Positions 52,243 to 60,721 of a stretch of 64,000 nucleotides of DNA are shown piece by piece (position 1 is the first letter of the stretch; every line of letters begins with the position of its first letter). The notes beneath the pieces are model-generated. The model did no database searches. It had not been told where the DNA came from and saw only the letters and a list, made by a program, of their open reading frames with translations. Source of the stretch: Streptomyces sp. NRRL F-5122 (GTDB lineage: Bacteria; Actinomycetota; Actinomycetes; Streptomycetales; Streptomycetaceae); assembly GCF_001507435.1 (NCBI RefSeq), contig NZ_LMWH01000026.1:1-64000 (forward strand), written 5' to 3'. The position numbers and the translations under genes are program-made.

Positions 52243-55200
52243 ATGCCCCAAGCCCGACCACCGGCCCCACGGCTGCTGCGCGCCTGCGCAGTCCTCGCCC
52301 TCACCGTCGCCGGGACCGCCGTGGCACTGCCCGCATCCGCCGCGCCTCCGACCACCCCCGCTCCCCCGGTCCGCACACCCGCCACGCAGGCGTCGCCGAG
52401 ACCCGACGAGCAGCGGCACGGTGCCGTTCCCGGCCAGACCCTGGTGACGCTGGACCAGCAGACCTCGGTCACCGGAACGCCCCTGCCCGGCACTCGCCTC
52501 GCCGCCCGGACCCCGCAGACGAACAGCGCGGCCCTCAACGCCAAGTTCCGGGCCGTCGGCGCCACATCACTGCACCCGCTCGTGAACAAGGACGGCGCCG
52601 GGCAGTCCCGGACCTACGTCCTCACCACCGGCCGGCGCGACTCCGCCGCCGTCGCACGTTCCCTGCGCGGCACTCGAGGAATCGCCGACGCCGAGCCCAA
52701 CCGCTACGTCAACACCATGAACACCGGAGCCCGGTCGCTGCCGTCCGCGGCAGTCCGGTCCTTCCCCGCCGCGCACACCAGCGGTTCCGCCAGGACCGGC
52801 AGGACACCATCGACGTCGCCCACGGACGCCGTCCCGGCCAACGACACCCTCAGCACCTCCGCGCAGGCGTTCCTCAACTCCGGCGGTGTGAACGCGATCG
52901 GCGCCTTCTCCCTGCTCCAGGGTCGGTACGGGCAGCAGCCCGGAACCGGCGAGACCATCACGAACGTGTCGATCGGCGACCTCACCGACCAGTCGATGGC
53001 CGACGACGGCGACTCGTACGTACGGTCCAACGGCCCGACCACCGTCCTGAAGAACGGACAGCGCTACCTCGACCTGCCGTCGATGCCGCTCATCCCGACC
53101 TATGTGGCCAAGGACTCCGGCGGTCTGGACGGCGCCGCGTCGACCGAACAGCAGGACCCCTCCCTCGACGAAGTCATGCTCGACTTCGGCGTCATGGCCC
53201 CGCTCGCCCATGACCGGCAGCGTCCCGAGGCGACCGGCAGCGGCTACACCGACCTTCTGGGCATCGCCCCCGGCGCGAACTACCGACTGGTCGTCCCACA
53301 GCAGCCGACCACCGACCGGATCGCGGGCGCCCTCCTGGCTGCCGCCCACCAGTCGCCCAAGCCCGACGTGATCACGGCCAGCCTCGGCTTCGGCACCGAC
53401 GCCGAGGGCTTCCCCGGCCGCTATCTCGAGGACGACCCGGTCATCCGTTCCGTCGTCACGTCCATCGTCCATGACGACGGTGTCGTGGTGTCCATCTCCT
53501 CCAACGACGGCACGCGCCTCTACACGCCCGCCTCCGTCGGCCCCGACGGCGGCAGCACGCCCACCGACCTCGCCCCCGACACCCGCTCCGCCACCACCAT
53601 CGCCGACGACGCGGAGTCCACGACGCCCTCGAGGGTCCCCGACAGCGGGGCGATAGCCGCGGGCGGCACCACTGTGGACGACACCCTGGCCGCAGGACCA
53701 CGGGGCGACGCGACCACGGCCGAGACTCGGCTCAGCGGCTTCGGCACCTTCTCCTCGGGCTTCGGCAGCCGGGTCGACCTCTCGGCGCCCAGCGACAACA
53801 TCCTGGCCTTCTCCCATCAGGCCCAGGGCGGGGCGCAGGACGTCGCCGTGTCCCTCAACGGCGGCACGTCCGCCTCTGCCCCCGAGATCGCCGCCGCAGC
53901 GGCGGTCGTACTCCAGGCCGGGCGGCTCGGCGGCCACCGTCTGACTCCCGCACAGGTAAGGGACATCCTCGAGAAGACCGGTCGCGCGGTCTCCACCCCG
54001 CCGCAGATCGATCGTGCGCTGCACGTAGGCCCGCAGATCGACGTGACGGCGGCGACCGAGAGGGCGCTGGGCCGCAGCTCCGGGTCCCCGTCACTGGTGC
54101 GCCTGTCCGTCGCGCACCGCGTCACCATCGGCGACCTCGGCGGCGCCTTCATGGAGACCAGCGACCCTGGCCGTATCGACCTCGGGGACCGATCCTCCGG
54201 CGGCAACGGTGAAGGCCTGGTCGGTCCGGTGACCTTCGCCGGCGACACCACCGGGGTGAGCGGCCGCGCCCAGTACACCCTCACGGTCGGCAAGACGGTC
54301 TTCCGCTCCTCCGACAGCCCCGCGATACGCGTGACACCGGCCCAGCTCCTGACCGCCGCCGGTCTGCCCCTGACCTCCACGACGGACCGGCAGATCACCG
54401 TGACCTACCGCGTACTGGTCGACGGGCGCACCCGCGTGAGCACCAGCCGTACTCTCGCCGTCGGCCCCAGCGACGGCACCTACGCGGAGGCCACCGCCCC
54501 CGACGCTCCGGCGACGGTCGGCGCCGGGCATCCGGTCACCGTCTCGTACGACCTCACCGGTGTCGCGTCGACCTCCGACCCGCAGCTCGTGGTGTCCACG
54601 GTCGGTCACTGGAACCCGAGCCTCGCTCCCCTGTTCACCGCCGGCTGGCACCAGGCGCTGACCGCGCCCAAGGGAACGGTGACGATTCCCGCTGAGGCGT
54701 TCGCGAACGGCGGTGGCCTCTACGGCATCGGTATCGCCCAGCGGGGCTTCGGCGGCAACCCGCTGTCCGTCGCCTACGGGGAGTTCGCCCCGATCCGGGT
54801 GGACGGCGGCACGGCGGCGAACCGCCCGGCCGCACCGGTCCTGACCGGAGCGAACGGCATCGCCGGCCACAGCGCTGAAGTATCCCGCGACGCCTCCATG
54901 TTCACGCTCCGCTACGACGTGCGGGACGTCCCGGGTGCGCGGGCCGCCGAGGTGGAGTTCTCCGCGCCGGCCCCCACCCAGCACGGCACGCTCAACACCT
55001 TCACCAACGCCAACGGCACCCGACTCGACCACGACGGCGTGAACAGCCCGTCGGTACTGCACCGCACGCTGCAGGCCGCCTCCGGTTCGGTGCGCCTGGA
55101 CGCCGCGGCACTGGGCCTCGGCAGCTCGGACAGCTACAACGTCCGGGTGCTCGCCCTCGGCCGCAACGGCCAGGTAGTGGGTCAGGCGTCCCCGTTGTCG

Positions 55201-56259
55201 ACGCTGGCCTTCGACGACGGGCAGGCGCCCGGCGGTGCGTCGGTGGAGAGCTTCGCCGCGGCCGGTCCCCACTCCGTCGCGGCGCTGGCCACCGCTTCGG
55301 GCGGCTCCGAGGTCCGCCACTACTCGACGGCGACCGGACGCTACGGCGACGTCATCACCTCCGACCCGGGCTCCGGCGCGTCCTACGAGGTCGTGGGAGC
55401 CACCGCGAACCGTGTTCTGCTGGCCCACAAGGCCGCGGCCGACGGCGATGTCCGGGTCGAGACCTGGAACACGACGACGGACTCCCTCGCCGGCGTCACC
55501 GTGCTGCCCACCGACAAGTACACCTACGTCACCGGCCGGATCGACGGCGTTCACAACAGGGGCGCCATGCTCCTGCACGGGACCGACAAGGCCGACCTGG
55601 TCCTGCCCGTGGACCTCGGCACGGGCACCACGGGCGATCCGATCCAGGCCGACCCGACCGACGTGCCGGCCGGAACGTACAGTCTGCTCACCCTCGACTC
55701 CTCGACCGGCGACGTCTTCCTGGCCAAGGCCGCCGGGGCCTTCAACTGCCTCGGCGGAGTGACGCCGGCCAAGGTCGACCTGGTCACCCGGACGGTGACC
55801 GGCCTCGGCAGCACCTCCGGATGCAGTCACGGCATCGCCTCCGACGGAGCCGGATCGCTGTTCAACCTCTCGGCGACCGTGCCCAGCGTCAACATCGTTC
55901 CCACGAGTGTGCTCGGACCGATCGACGAGACCAGCGGTGAGTCGGCCGATGCCATGAGCGTGCGCCTGGGCAAGGCCTCGGCCCTCGCGGTGGACGGCAC
56001 CCACCGGATCGCCGTGGTGTCCTACGCGACGCCGGAGGGCAAGGCCTACTTCGGCGCCGGGATGTGGGTGCCGGACAACAACGCCACCAGTCAGCTGGTC
56101 GTCATGGATCTCACGACCGGAACGGTGATCCGCACACTGACCGGCTTCGCCATCGGCACCCACGGCGGGGCAGAGAACGCGCTCCAGCTGGATCCCGGCA
56201 GCAGGACCGGGTGGACGTACGGCCCGAACGATCAGCAGATCCAGCAGTTCAGTTACTGA
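52243..56259 (+). CDS. large secreted serine peptidase, S53/S8-like
   Basis: A 1338-residue exported protein. Sec-type signal peptide at residues 1-29 (LLRACAVLALTVAGTAVALPASA). A pro-region follows (GQTLVTLDQQTSVTG, SLRGTRGIADAEPNRYV). The peptidase domain has E310-V-M-L-D314, SSND with D422, and the nucleophile Ser543 in NGGTSASAPEIAAAA. The E-x3-D and SSND arrangement is that of sedolisins (S53), although the fold also resembles S8 subtilisin; a classical HGTH motif is absent. Residues ~600-1338 form beta-rich Ig-like and propeller-like domains. The ATG at 52243 has GGAAGG seven bases upstream. Acts outside the cell. It is divergent from the LuxR-type regulator. Confidence 0.88.
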   Translation: MPQARPPAPRLLRACAVLALTVAGTAVALPASAAPPTTPAPPVRTPATQASPRPDEQRHGAVPGQTLVTLDQQTSVTGTPLPGTRLAARTPQTNSAALNAKFRAVGATSLHPLVNKDGAGQSRTYVLTTGRRDSAAVARSLRGTRGIADAEPNRYVNTMNTGARSLPSAAVRSFPAAHTSGSARTGRTPSTSPTDAVPANDTLSTSAQAFLNSGGVNAIGAFSLLQGRYGQQPGTGETITNVSIGDLTDQSMADDGDSYVRSNGPTTVLKNGQRYLDLPSMPLIPTYVAKDSGGLDGAASTEQQDPSLDEVMLDFGVMAPLAHDRQRPEATGSGYTDLLGIAPGANYRLVVPQQPTTDRIAGALLAAAHQSPKPDVITASLGFGTDAEGFPGRYLEDDPVIRSVVTSIVHDDGVVVSISSNDGTRLYTPASVGPDGGSTPTDLAPDTRSATTIADDAESTTPSRVPDSGAIAAGGTTVDDTLAAGPRGDATTAETRLSGFGTFSSGFGSRVDLSAPSDNILAFSHQAQGGAQDVAVSLNGGTSASAPEIAAAAAVVLQAGRLGGHRLTPAQVRDILEKTGRAVSTPPQIDRALHVGPQIDVTAATERALGRSSGSPSLVRLSVAHRVTIGDLGGAFMETSDPGRIDLGDRSSGGNGEGLVGPVTFAGDTTGVSGRAQYTLTVGKTVFRSSDSPAIRVTPAQLLTAAGLPLTSTTDRQITVTYRVLVDGRTRVSTSRTLAVGPSDGTYAEATAPDAPATVGAGHPVTVSYDLTGVASTSDPQLVVSTVGHWNPSLAPLFTAGWHQALTAPKGTVTIPAEAFANGGGLYGIGIAQRGFGGNPLSVAYGEFAPIRVDGGTAANRPAAPVLTGANGIAGHSAEVSRDASMFTLRYDVRDVPGARAAEVEFSAPAPTQHGTLNTFTNANGTRLDHDGVNSPSVLHRTLQAASGSVRLDAAALGLGSSDSYNVRVLALGRNGQVVGQASPLSTLAFDDGQAPGGASVESFAAAGPHSVAALATASGGSEVRHYSTATGRYGDVITSDPGSGASYEVVGATANRVLLAHKAAADGDVRVETWNTTTDSLAGVTVLPTDKYTYVTGRIDGVHNRGAMLLHGTDKADLVLPVDLGTGTTGDPIQADPTDVPAGTYSLLTLDSSTGDVFLAKAAGAFNCLGGVTPAKVDLVTRTVTGLGSTSGCSHGIASDGAGSLFNLSATVPSVNIVPTSVLGPIDETSGESADAMSVRLGKASALAVDGTHRIAVVSYATPEGKAYFGAGMWVPDNNATSQLVVMDLTTGTVIRTLTGFAIGTHGGAENALQLDPGSRTGWTYGPNDQQIQQFSY

Positions 56260-56279
56260 CGGACCGACCCGTCCTCCGT

Positions 56280-56312
56280 CCCGGGGGCCCGTACGTGCTA
56301 CGGGCCCCCGGG
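56280..56312. terminator. strong hairpin terminator
   Basis: Perfect 14-bp stem CCCGGGGGCCCGTA / TACGGGCCCCCGGG with loop CGTGC, 21 bases after the peptidase stop codon. Typical of actinobacterial terminators without a T tract. Confidence 0.8.
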
Positions 56313-56404
56313 GCACGCCCCCGCAGCCGGCCGCCCGGACAGGCCGGCTCGACCTCCACGGAAACCCGGGTGCTCCGAACGCACTGTCCGGGTAGGTTCG
56401 CAGA

Positions 56405-56905
56405 ATGCCCGAGCTGAAGCTGCTGCACGCCGACCACGGCCCGGCGGTCCTCGCCTTCGAGCTGGCGAACCGCGCCTACTTCGCCGCCGCCGTCTCCGAT
56501 CGGGGCGACGCGTTCTTCGATCGATTCTCGGAGCGGCTCAGCGCCATGCTGGCCCAGCAGGACGCCGGCATCAACGCGTTCTACGTACTGATCGCCGAGG
56601 ACGGCTCGGTTCTGGGCCGGTTCAATCTGTACGACGTCGAAGACGGCACCGCCGAACTCGGCTACCGCGTCGCCCAGCACATCGCCGGCCGCGGCGTGGC
56701 CACCGCGACCGTCCGGGAGCTGTGCCGACTCGCGGTGGCGCGGCACGGACTGCGCACGCTGCGGGCGGCCGCCGCACACGACAATGACGCCTCCCGAAAA
56801 GTGTTGGCCAAGGCCGGGTTCGTCCCGGTCGGCCCGGCGGCCCCTGCCGACCTCGGTGGCAAGACGGGCACCTGGTACCGACTCGACCTCGTGCCGCAGC
56901 CGTAG
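56405..56905 (+). CDS. GNAT-family N-acetyltransferase (RimJ/RimL-like)
   Basis: A 166-residue acetyltransferase. It has ELKLLHADHGPAVLAFELAN, FYVLIAEDGSVLGRFNLYDV, then GTAELGYRVAQHIAGRGVAT with the acetyl-CoA loop (QxxxRGxAT) and HDNDASRKVLAKAGFVPVGP. This is the RimJ/RimL-type pattern that modifies protein N termini or small amines. The start is ATG at 56405. It stands alone, downstream of the strong terminator of the peptidase gene. Acetyl acceptor unknown. Confidence 0.88.
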   Translation: MPELKLLHADHGPAVLAFELANRAYFAAAVSDRGDAFFDRFSERLSAMLAQQDAGINAFYVLIAEDGSVLGRFNLYDVEDGTAELGYRVAQHIAGRGVATATVRELCRLAVARHGLRTLRAAAAHDNDASRKVLAKAGFVPVGPAAPADLGGKTGTWYRLDLVPQP

Positions 56906-57038
56906 CACGCGATCCTGCAGCTTGACGAAGGCTCTCCGCGAACCGGTGGCTTCGGCCTCAAGTGGCGCCCGGTCCGGGCCGATCACCGCCCGAGCGGCGC
57001 GCGGAACCCATGTCCTGCGGAATGCAGGTGCGCCTCGA

Positions 57039-58070
57039 TCAGTGCGCGGTGCTCCCCGCGGTGCCGTAGTGCACGAGTGTGGTCGGCACGACGGTCCGAC
57101 GGGTGGCGGAGCGCACGGAGCCGTCCCCGATACGGGTGGCGAGCAGTCGGCCCGCCTCACGGCCGAGTTCGTCGCTGTCGTAGGCGACGATGGTCAGCGG
57201 CAGCCCCAGCGCGTCGGCGAGTTCGAAGTCGTCGAAGCCGGCCAGCGCGGTGGTCGTGCCCGCACGGCGGATGGCGCGGAAGGCGCCGATGGTGTTGCGG
57301 TTGTTGGAGCAGAACAGCGCCGTGGGCGGCTCCGGGAGGTCGAGCAACTCGCCTGCGGCACGGGCGGCTTCGCCGGTCTGCTGCTGGCCCTGCCGGATGT
57401 AGGCGGGCTCGGCGGGGATACCCGCGTCGGCCAGTGCATCGGCGTAACCCCGCAGACGCTCGATGCTCGTGTAGACGGTCGGCGGCGAGCCGAGGAAGCC
57501 GATCCTGCGGTGCCCGGCGGCCAGCAGCCGCTCGGTGGCGGTGCGCGCCCCGCCGTAGTCGTCGACCAGCACGCAGTCGGCGGCGAAATCGTTCGGCGGG
57601 CGGCTCGCGAGCACCACGGGCACACCCTCGGCCGCGGCGGCGGCCAGATGGCGCTGGTCGGCGTCGGCGGGCACGGCGATGATGCCGTCGACCCGGCGGG
57701 CCACCAGGTCCTGGACGAGGCTCCGCTCGCTGTCCAGGTCCTGTCCGGTGTTGCCGATGACGGACTTGAGACCGTGCTGGGCGAGCACGGAATCCACGCC
57801 CAGGGCCAGGCGGGAGTAGAAGGGGTTGGCGAGGTTGGTGACGACGAGCCCGACAAGTCCGGTCCCGCTGCCCAGTCGCAGGCTGCGGGCCATCTCGTTG
57901 CGCCGGTAGCCGAGTTCCGCGATGACCGTGCGCACCCGGGCCGCGGTGGCCGGCGCCACCTTGGGGTCGTCGCGCAGGACGCGCGAGACGGTCATGGCGC
58001 TGACCTCCGCACGCTCGGCGACGTCCCGCAAGGTCGGCTGCGCGTCCCTCGGTCCACGTGTGTCCGCCAT
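57039..58070 (-). CDS. LacI-family transcriptional regulator
   Basis: A 343-residue repressor. N-terminal LacI HTH: TLRDVAERAEVSAMTVSRVL and the hinge helix ELGYRRNEMARSLRLG. The periplasmic-binding-like core has GLVVTNLANPFYSRLALGVD, ADCVLVDDYGGARTATERLL, GHRRIGFLGSPPTVYTSIER and the C-terminal NRNTIGAFRAIRRAG and LAGFDDFELAD. The start is ATG at 58070, 20 bases after the ROK kinase stop. It is the last gene seen in the mannoside operon and should repress it, with an imported mannose derivative as inducer. The operator, near the operon promoter, is outside the window. Confidence 0.92.
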   Translation of the reverse strand: MADTRGPRDAQPTLRDVAERAEVSAMTVSRVLRDDPKVAPATAARVRTVIAELGYRRNEMARSLRLGSGTGLVGLVVTNLANPFYSRLALGVDSVLAQHGLKSVIGNTGQDLDSERSLVQDLVARRVDGIIAVPADADQRHLAAAAAEGVPVVLASRPPNDFAADCVLVDDYGGARTATERLLAAGHRRIGFLGSPPTVYTSIERLRGYADALADAGIPAEPAYIRQGQQQTGEAARAAGELLDLPEPPTALFCSNNRNTIGAFRAIRRAGTTTALAGFDDFELADALGLPLTIVAYDSDELGREAGRLLATRIGDGSVRSATRRTVVPTTLVHYGTAGSTAH

Positions 58071-58090
58071 CCCGGCCGTGTCCCCCTTCG

Positions 58091-59017
58091 TCAGTCCCCG
58101 TCGGCCGCCGCGCGCGCCGCGCCGATCAGTGCGGCGTCCCCGGCGAGACGGGCGGGCTTCACCGCACGAGTATGCCGTGTGGCGGCCGCGGTTTCGGGGG
58201 GCACAAGGCCACGAAGGGCGTCGCCGGCGTCGGGCACCCAGCCCCCGGCCTCGAGTCCCGACGTCAGGGCCGGAGCGACGAGATCCCACGAACGGGCCAT
58301 GGAGCCGCCCACGACGAGTGCCGTGGCGCCGAAGGCCGCCAGACGCGGCCCCAGCACAGCACCCAGCGTCGAGAAGGCGTTGCCCAGGACCCTCAGGGCC
58401 CGCCCCTCGCCCGACCCGGCTCGCTCGGCGACGTCGTGCACGTCGAGGGCCGGATCGCCGTACCGGAGCAGGATCGCGCGGCGTGACACGACTTCTTCGA
58501 GTGGCTCGTCGCCCACCTCGGTCAGGTCCATGCGTCCTTCGGGCGGCACGCCGGGCCCGTACTCGCACATACGGCCGTCGGCAAGGAACGCGGAGCCGAC
58601 ACCCGTTCCGAGGGTGATGCCGACGACGCGGCGGTGGCCGCGCGCGGCGCCCGCGGACCACTCGCCTGCCAGGAAGGCGTGCGCGTCGTTGAGGAACACG
58701 ACGTCGACGGGACGACGCCGCAACCCGCCGCGCAGCGCGGCCCCCACATCCACTCCGTACAGGGCGTCGAACTTCCCGACCCCCGCGAAGAGGGCGATGC
58801 CCGCCGCGTAGTCGAACGGGCCCGGCACCGCCACACCCCAGCGGGCCCCCGAGGGCACCGCCAGGGTGGCGGCACAGTCGTACACGGTTGCGAGGATCTC
58901 CTCGGCGGAACCGTGTGCGTCCAGCGGCATACGGGTCCGGTCCAGGACGCGGCCGTCCCGCGGCTCGACGAGGGCCGCGGTGACGTGGGTGCCGCCGATC
59001 TCCAGGACGGGTATCAA
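58091..59017 (-). CDS. ROK-family sugar kinase (glucokinase/mannokinase-like)
   Basis: A 308-residue kinase with no DNA-binding domain. The phosphate-1 loop is VLEIGGTHVTAALVE (LxIGGT). The catalytic Asp is in VVFLNDAHAFLAGEW. Then ITLGTGVGSAFLADG and VGDEPLEEVVSR. The classical CxCGxxGC zinc motif is missing, being replaced by the GVPPEGRMDL region, as in some actinobacterial ROK kinases. The ATG at 59017 overlaps the isomerase stop as ATGA. With a mannosidase and a mannose-6-phosphate isomerase-like protein in the same operon, phosphorylation of free mannose (or another hexose) is the likely role. Confidence 0.85.
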   Translation of the reverse strand: MIPVLEIGGTHVTAALVEPRDGRVLDRTRMPLDAHGSAEEILATVYDCAATLAVPSGARWGVAVPGPFDYAAGIALFAGVGKFDALYGVDVGAALRGGLRRRPVDVVFLNDAHAFLAGEWSAGAARGHRRVVGITLGTGVGSAFLADGRMCEYGPGVPPEGRMDLTEVGDEPLEEVVSRRAILLRYGDPALDVHDVAERAGSGEGRALRVLGNAFSTLGAVLGPRLAAFGATALVVGGSMARSWDLVAPALTSGLEAGGWVPDAGDALRGLVPPETAAATRHTRAVKPARLAGDAALIGAARAAADGD

Positions 59018-60693
59018 CGCACGAGCGCCTTCACCACCCGGACGGGTCCGCCGTCCGCTGCCCGCAGGGTGTAGTGGCCGACCGCGGCGGGGACGGTGAG
59101 CGTCTCCGCACAGGCCAGTTCGTGCGTGTCCCCGGCCGCCGTCCGCACCGTCACACCCGCACCCTCCACCACGTTCAGCACATGGAAGCGCCCCAGCGTG
59201 GCATCCTCCGCCTCCGCTCCGGCGTCGAGCACATATCTCCTGACCTCGTAGAACATTTCGTCCAGTGCGCCGATGACCTCCTCGCGCCAGCCGGCACCCT
59301 CGCGCAGGATGCGCGGCTCCTGCACAAGGTCACGGGTGACGGCCGCACCGCGCCGTCCGGTCTCCAGGTTGGCGAAGCCGTGCTCGTACGGCAGCGGCCG
59401 GGGGCTGCCGTCCGTGCCGGGCCGCAGCCAGTCGTAGAACCGCAGGCTGTACAGGTACGGGGTGGCGCTGATCTCGAGTACGACGTTGCCGGCACCGCTG
59501 GCGTGCGGCGTGCCCGCCGGGATCATGAACAGCCTGCCCTGCTCGGCGGGGAAGGTCAGGACATGGTCCTCCGGATCCATGGGCACCCCCTCGGTGGCGG
59601 CCTTGAGTACCTCCTTGCGGAAGACGTCGACGTCGGCGTCCTCGCGCAGGCCGAGGAACACCTTGCTGTCAGGGCCGCCGAGGGTCATGTAGTACGTCTC
59701 ATGCTGGGTGTAGGGCCAGCCGAAGCGCTCCCGCATGTACGGCTCCCTGGGGTGGCAGTGCACCGAGAGGTTGCCGCCGCCGACCGTGTCAAGGTAGTCG
59801 AAGCGGATCGGGAAGGAGGTGCCGAAACGGGCGTGCACATCGTCGCCGAGGACGTCCTCGGGGTGCAGGACGCACATCAGCTGGAACGGCACCTCCGCCT
59901 GGGCCTGCGGCCCGTCGCCGACGAGGATGCCCGCCTCGGGGGCGATGAGTTCGTAGCCGAGCGCCGTGTTCCGTGCCCCCGGGTCGAAGCCGAGTTCCTG
60001 CTGGGCCCAATGGCCGCCCCAGGGGGTGGAGTTGAAGAACGGCCGAGTGCGCACGGGACGGCGGGCCAGGGCGGCGAGGGTGGCCCGCAGTCCGTCGCCG
60101 TCCAGATAGACCGGACGTTCGGGGTCCTGGACGTCCAGCCAGCCGTCGAGGCGGGGAGCGAGCGCGTCGCGATGGCGGTCGAGCATGGGCCAGTCGACGT
60201 AGAACAGGCTGCGGAGGTCGCCCTGTTCGCGGGGCAGCCCCAGGTTGACCCCCCGTCCGGCGGCCACGGCGGCCTCCGCATGGCGCTTGGGGAGGTCGGC
60301 GTACCAAAGGACGTCGTGCCGGACGAGGGCGGCTCCGGGCCCGTAGACCACGGCCGCTCCTCCGCCCGGTGGCCGCGGCACGTCGTCGAAGAGGTCGTCC
60401 AGGGTGTTCTCGGCGAGCTTGCAGTAGTACGGGTCGGCGGCGTCCTCCGGGCGTACGGTGCGACGCCTGACCTCGGCGGGCGGTGCGTAGTGCTCGCGCA
60501 CGTCGAGCAGCCGCACCGCCGTGCCCGGGAAGGCGGCGACGAGCCGGTCGGCCAGCAGGTCCCAGTCCACGGACGGCGGCCCGTCAATGGCGACGACCGC
60601 CGGGGTAGGGGGTAGTTGGTCCGCGATCGCCTGCCAGCCCGTGGCGAGGACGGTTCGCGGTGCGGGGGTGTATCGGGGGTCGAGCCGGTACAC
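59014..60693 (-). CDS. class I mannose-6-phosphate isomerase-like protein with N-terminal kinase-like domain
   Basis: A 559-residue protein. Residues ~1-185 look like a uridine-kinase-type P-loop domain (VVAIDGPPSVDWDLLADRLV), but the Walker A GxxxxGK is lost (DGPPSVDWD). From ~215 it is a type I phosphomannose isomerase cupin: RPFFNSTPWGGHWAQQELGF, then the zinc-site segments LSVHCHPREPYMRERFGW, QHETYYMTLGG and IPAGTPHASGAGNVVLEISA. Normal PMI is ~390 residues. ATGA overlap with the ROK kinase gene; it follows the alpha-mannosidase by 28 bases. It probably converts mannose-6-phosphate to fructose-6-phosphate in the cytoplasm. The front domain is most likely structural or substrate-binding. 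Confidence 0.85.
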   Translation of the reverse strand: MYRLDPRYTPAPRTVLATGWQAIADQLPPTPAVVAIDGPPSVDWDLLADRLVAAFPGTAVRLLDVREHYAPPAEVRRRTVRPEDAADPYYCKLAENTLDDLFDDVPRPPGGGAAVVYGPGAALVRHDVLWYADLPKRHAEAAVAAGRGVNLGLPREQGDLRSLFYVDWPMLDRHRDALAPRLDGWLDVQDPERPVYLDGDGLRATLAALARRPVRTRPFFNSTPWGGHWAQQELGFDPGARNTALGYELIAPEAGILVGDGPQAQAEVPFQLMCVLHPEDVLGDDVHARFGTSFPIRFDYLDTVGGGNLSVHCHPREPYMRERFGWPYTQHETYYMTLGGPDSKVFLGLREDADVDVFRKEVLKAATEGVPMDPEDHVLTFPAEQGRLFMIPAGTPHASGAGNVVLEISATPYLYSLRFYDWLRPGTDGSPRPLPYEHGFANLETGRRGAAVTRDLVQEPRILREGAGWREEVIGALDEMFYEVRRYVLDAGAEAEDATLGRFHVLNVVEGAGVTVRTAAGDTHELACAETLTVPAAVGHYTLRAADGGPVRVVKALVR

Positions 60694-60721
60694 GCAATCT
60701 CCTTCGTACTGTCGTGCAGAT

